A stretch of 5,799 bases of DNA from JBBQUP01 sp038212305 (GTDB lineage: Bacteria; Bacteroidota; Bacteroidia; Bacteroidales; Marinilabiliaceae): assembly GCA_038212305.1 (NCBI GenBank), contig JBBQUP010000141.1, forward strand, positions 1 to 5,799, written 5' to 3'. Numbering within the stretch: position 1 is the first letter of the stretch; each line of letters opens with the position of its first letter. Made by a program: the position numbers and the translations under genes. A model generated the notes under the pieces. The model saw only the letters and a program-made list of their open reading frames with translations. It was not told the DNA's origin and ran no database searches. This document shows, in pieces, positions 5,687-5,799 of this stretch.

Positions 5687-5799
5687 TCATAATCGTTTGT
5701 AATTCATAGAGTAAGGTCTCTTTGGTTTTTTCTTTCTTGGGTTACTCCTGCCTGGTCTAATTATTTCTCTTGTTTTTTCTACCAGTTGATCAAAAGCTT
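5687..5799 (-). CDS. C-terminal fragment of an unidentified basic protein (possible transposase)
   Basis: On the minus strand a frame enters from beyond the right edge (first full codon at 5797) and runs 36 codons to TGA at 5687-5689. The peptide begins AFDQLVEKTREIIRPGRS and ends NPRKKKPKRPYSMNYKRL, a strongly basic tail rich in Lys, Arg and Pro. I do not recognise the protein with certainty. Such tails are common at the C-termini of DDE transposases of insertion sequences, and the sequence just downstream (5661-5678) resembles an insertion-sequence end I associate with Bacteroidota. Both points are from memory. The frame was judged by eye, is too short to be statistically compelling, and could be another basic protein. 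It lies 61 bp upstream of the BFD-like gene on the same strand. Confidence 0.5.
   Translation of the reverse strand, partial: AFDQLVEKTREIIRPGRSNPRKKKPKRPYSMNYKRL

Noticed and set aside
5794..5799. Window ending exactly on AAGCTT (HindIII site)
   Set aside because: It could mark a clone end, but a 6-bp site at a boundary can be chance; another AAGCTT occurs at 5635-5640. No biological meaning is claimed.

Overview
The window looks like chromosomal DNA from a Bacteroidota bacterium, probably in the Bacteroidales/Marinilabiliales range. The evidence is AT-rich intergenic DNA, no Shine-Dalgarno sequences before the starts, upstream boxes that fit the Bacteroidota -7 consensus TAnnTTTG, and protein sequences (M18 aminopeptidase, topoisomerase III with two zinc ribbons) that read like that phylum. 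This placement rests on pattern recognition, not a database search.

Layout. Positions 1-974 hold no convincing gene and are a patchwork of small non-autonomous mobile elements and repeats. A truncated copy of an AT-rich element ends at 166. A G+C-richer spacer follows at 173-420. A complete MITE-like element lies at 427-741, with GGGTCTGCTGAAAAA terminal inverted repeats. A second, unrelated-inside MITE-like element lies at 748-902 and also ends in GGGTCT. An array of seven 8-bp units at 909-964 touches the 3' end of the next gene. All four element/flank junctions that can be read carry a TAnTTA hexamer, which suggests one transposase family with a fixed target preference.

Positions 975-2273 (minus) encode an M18 metallo-aminopeptidase (apeB). 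The 163-bp divergent gap at 2274-2436 holds a 24-bp inverted repeat and two back-to-back -7-like boxes sharing a perfect 12-bp AT palindrome. Positions 2437-4821 (plus) encode DNA topoisomerase III (topB), overlapping by ATGA with mobA (4818-5384), the molybdenum cofactor guanylyltransferase. Convergent to mobA is a 67-residue BFD-like [2Fe-2S] protein (5422-5625, minus). At the right edge, 5687-5799 is the basic C-terminus of a minus-strand protein that runs off the window and may be a transposase.

How the genes relate. topB and mobA are probably cotranscribed and translationally coupled although their functions differ. mobA implies molybdenum-bis-MGD enzymes in the cell (for example nitrate reductase or formate dehydrogenase), and the neighbouring BFD-like ferredoxin could serve redox metabolism, but that link is inference. 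The least ordinary part of the window is the mosaic of small mobile elements at the left. I see no CRISPR, tRNA, rRNA or defence system.
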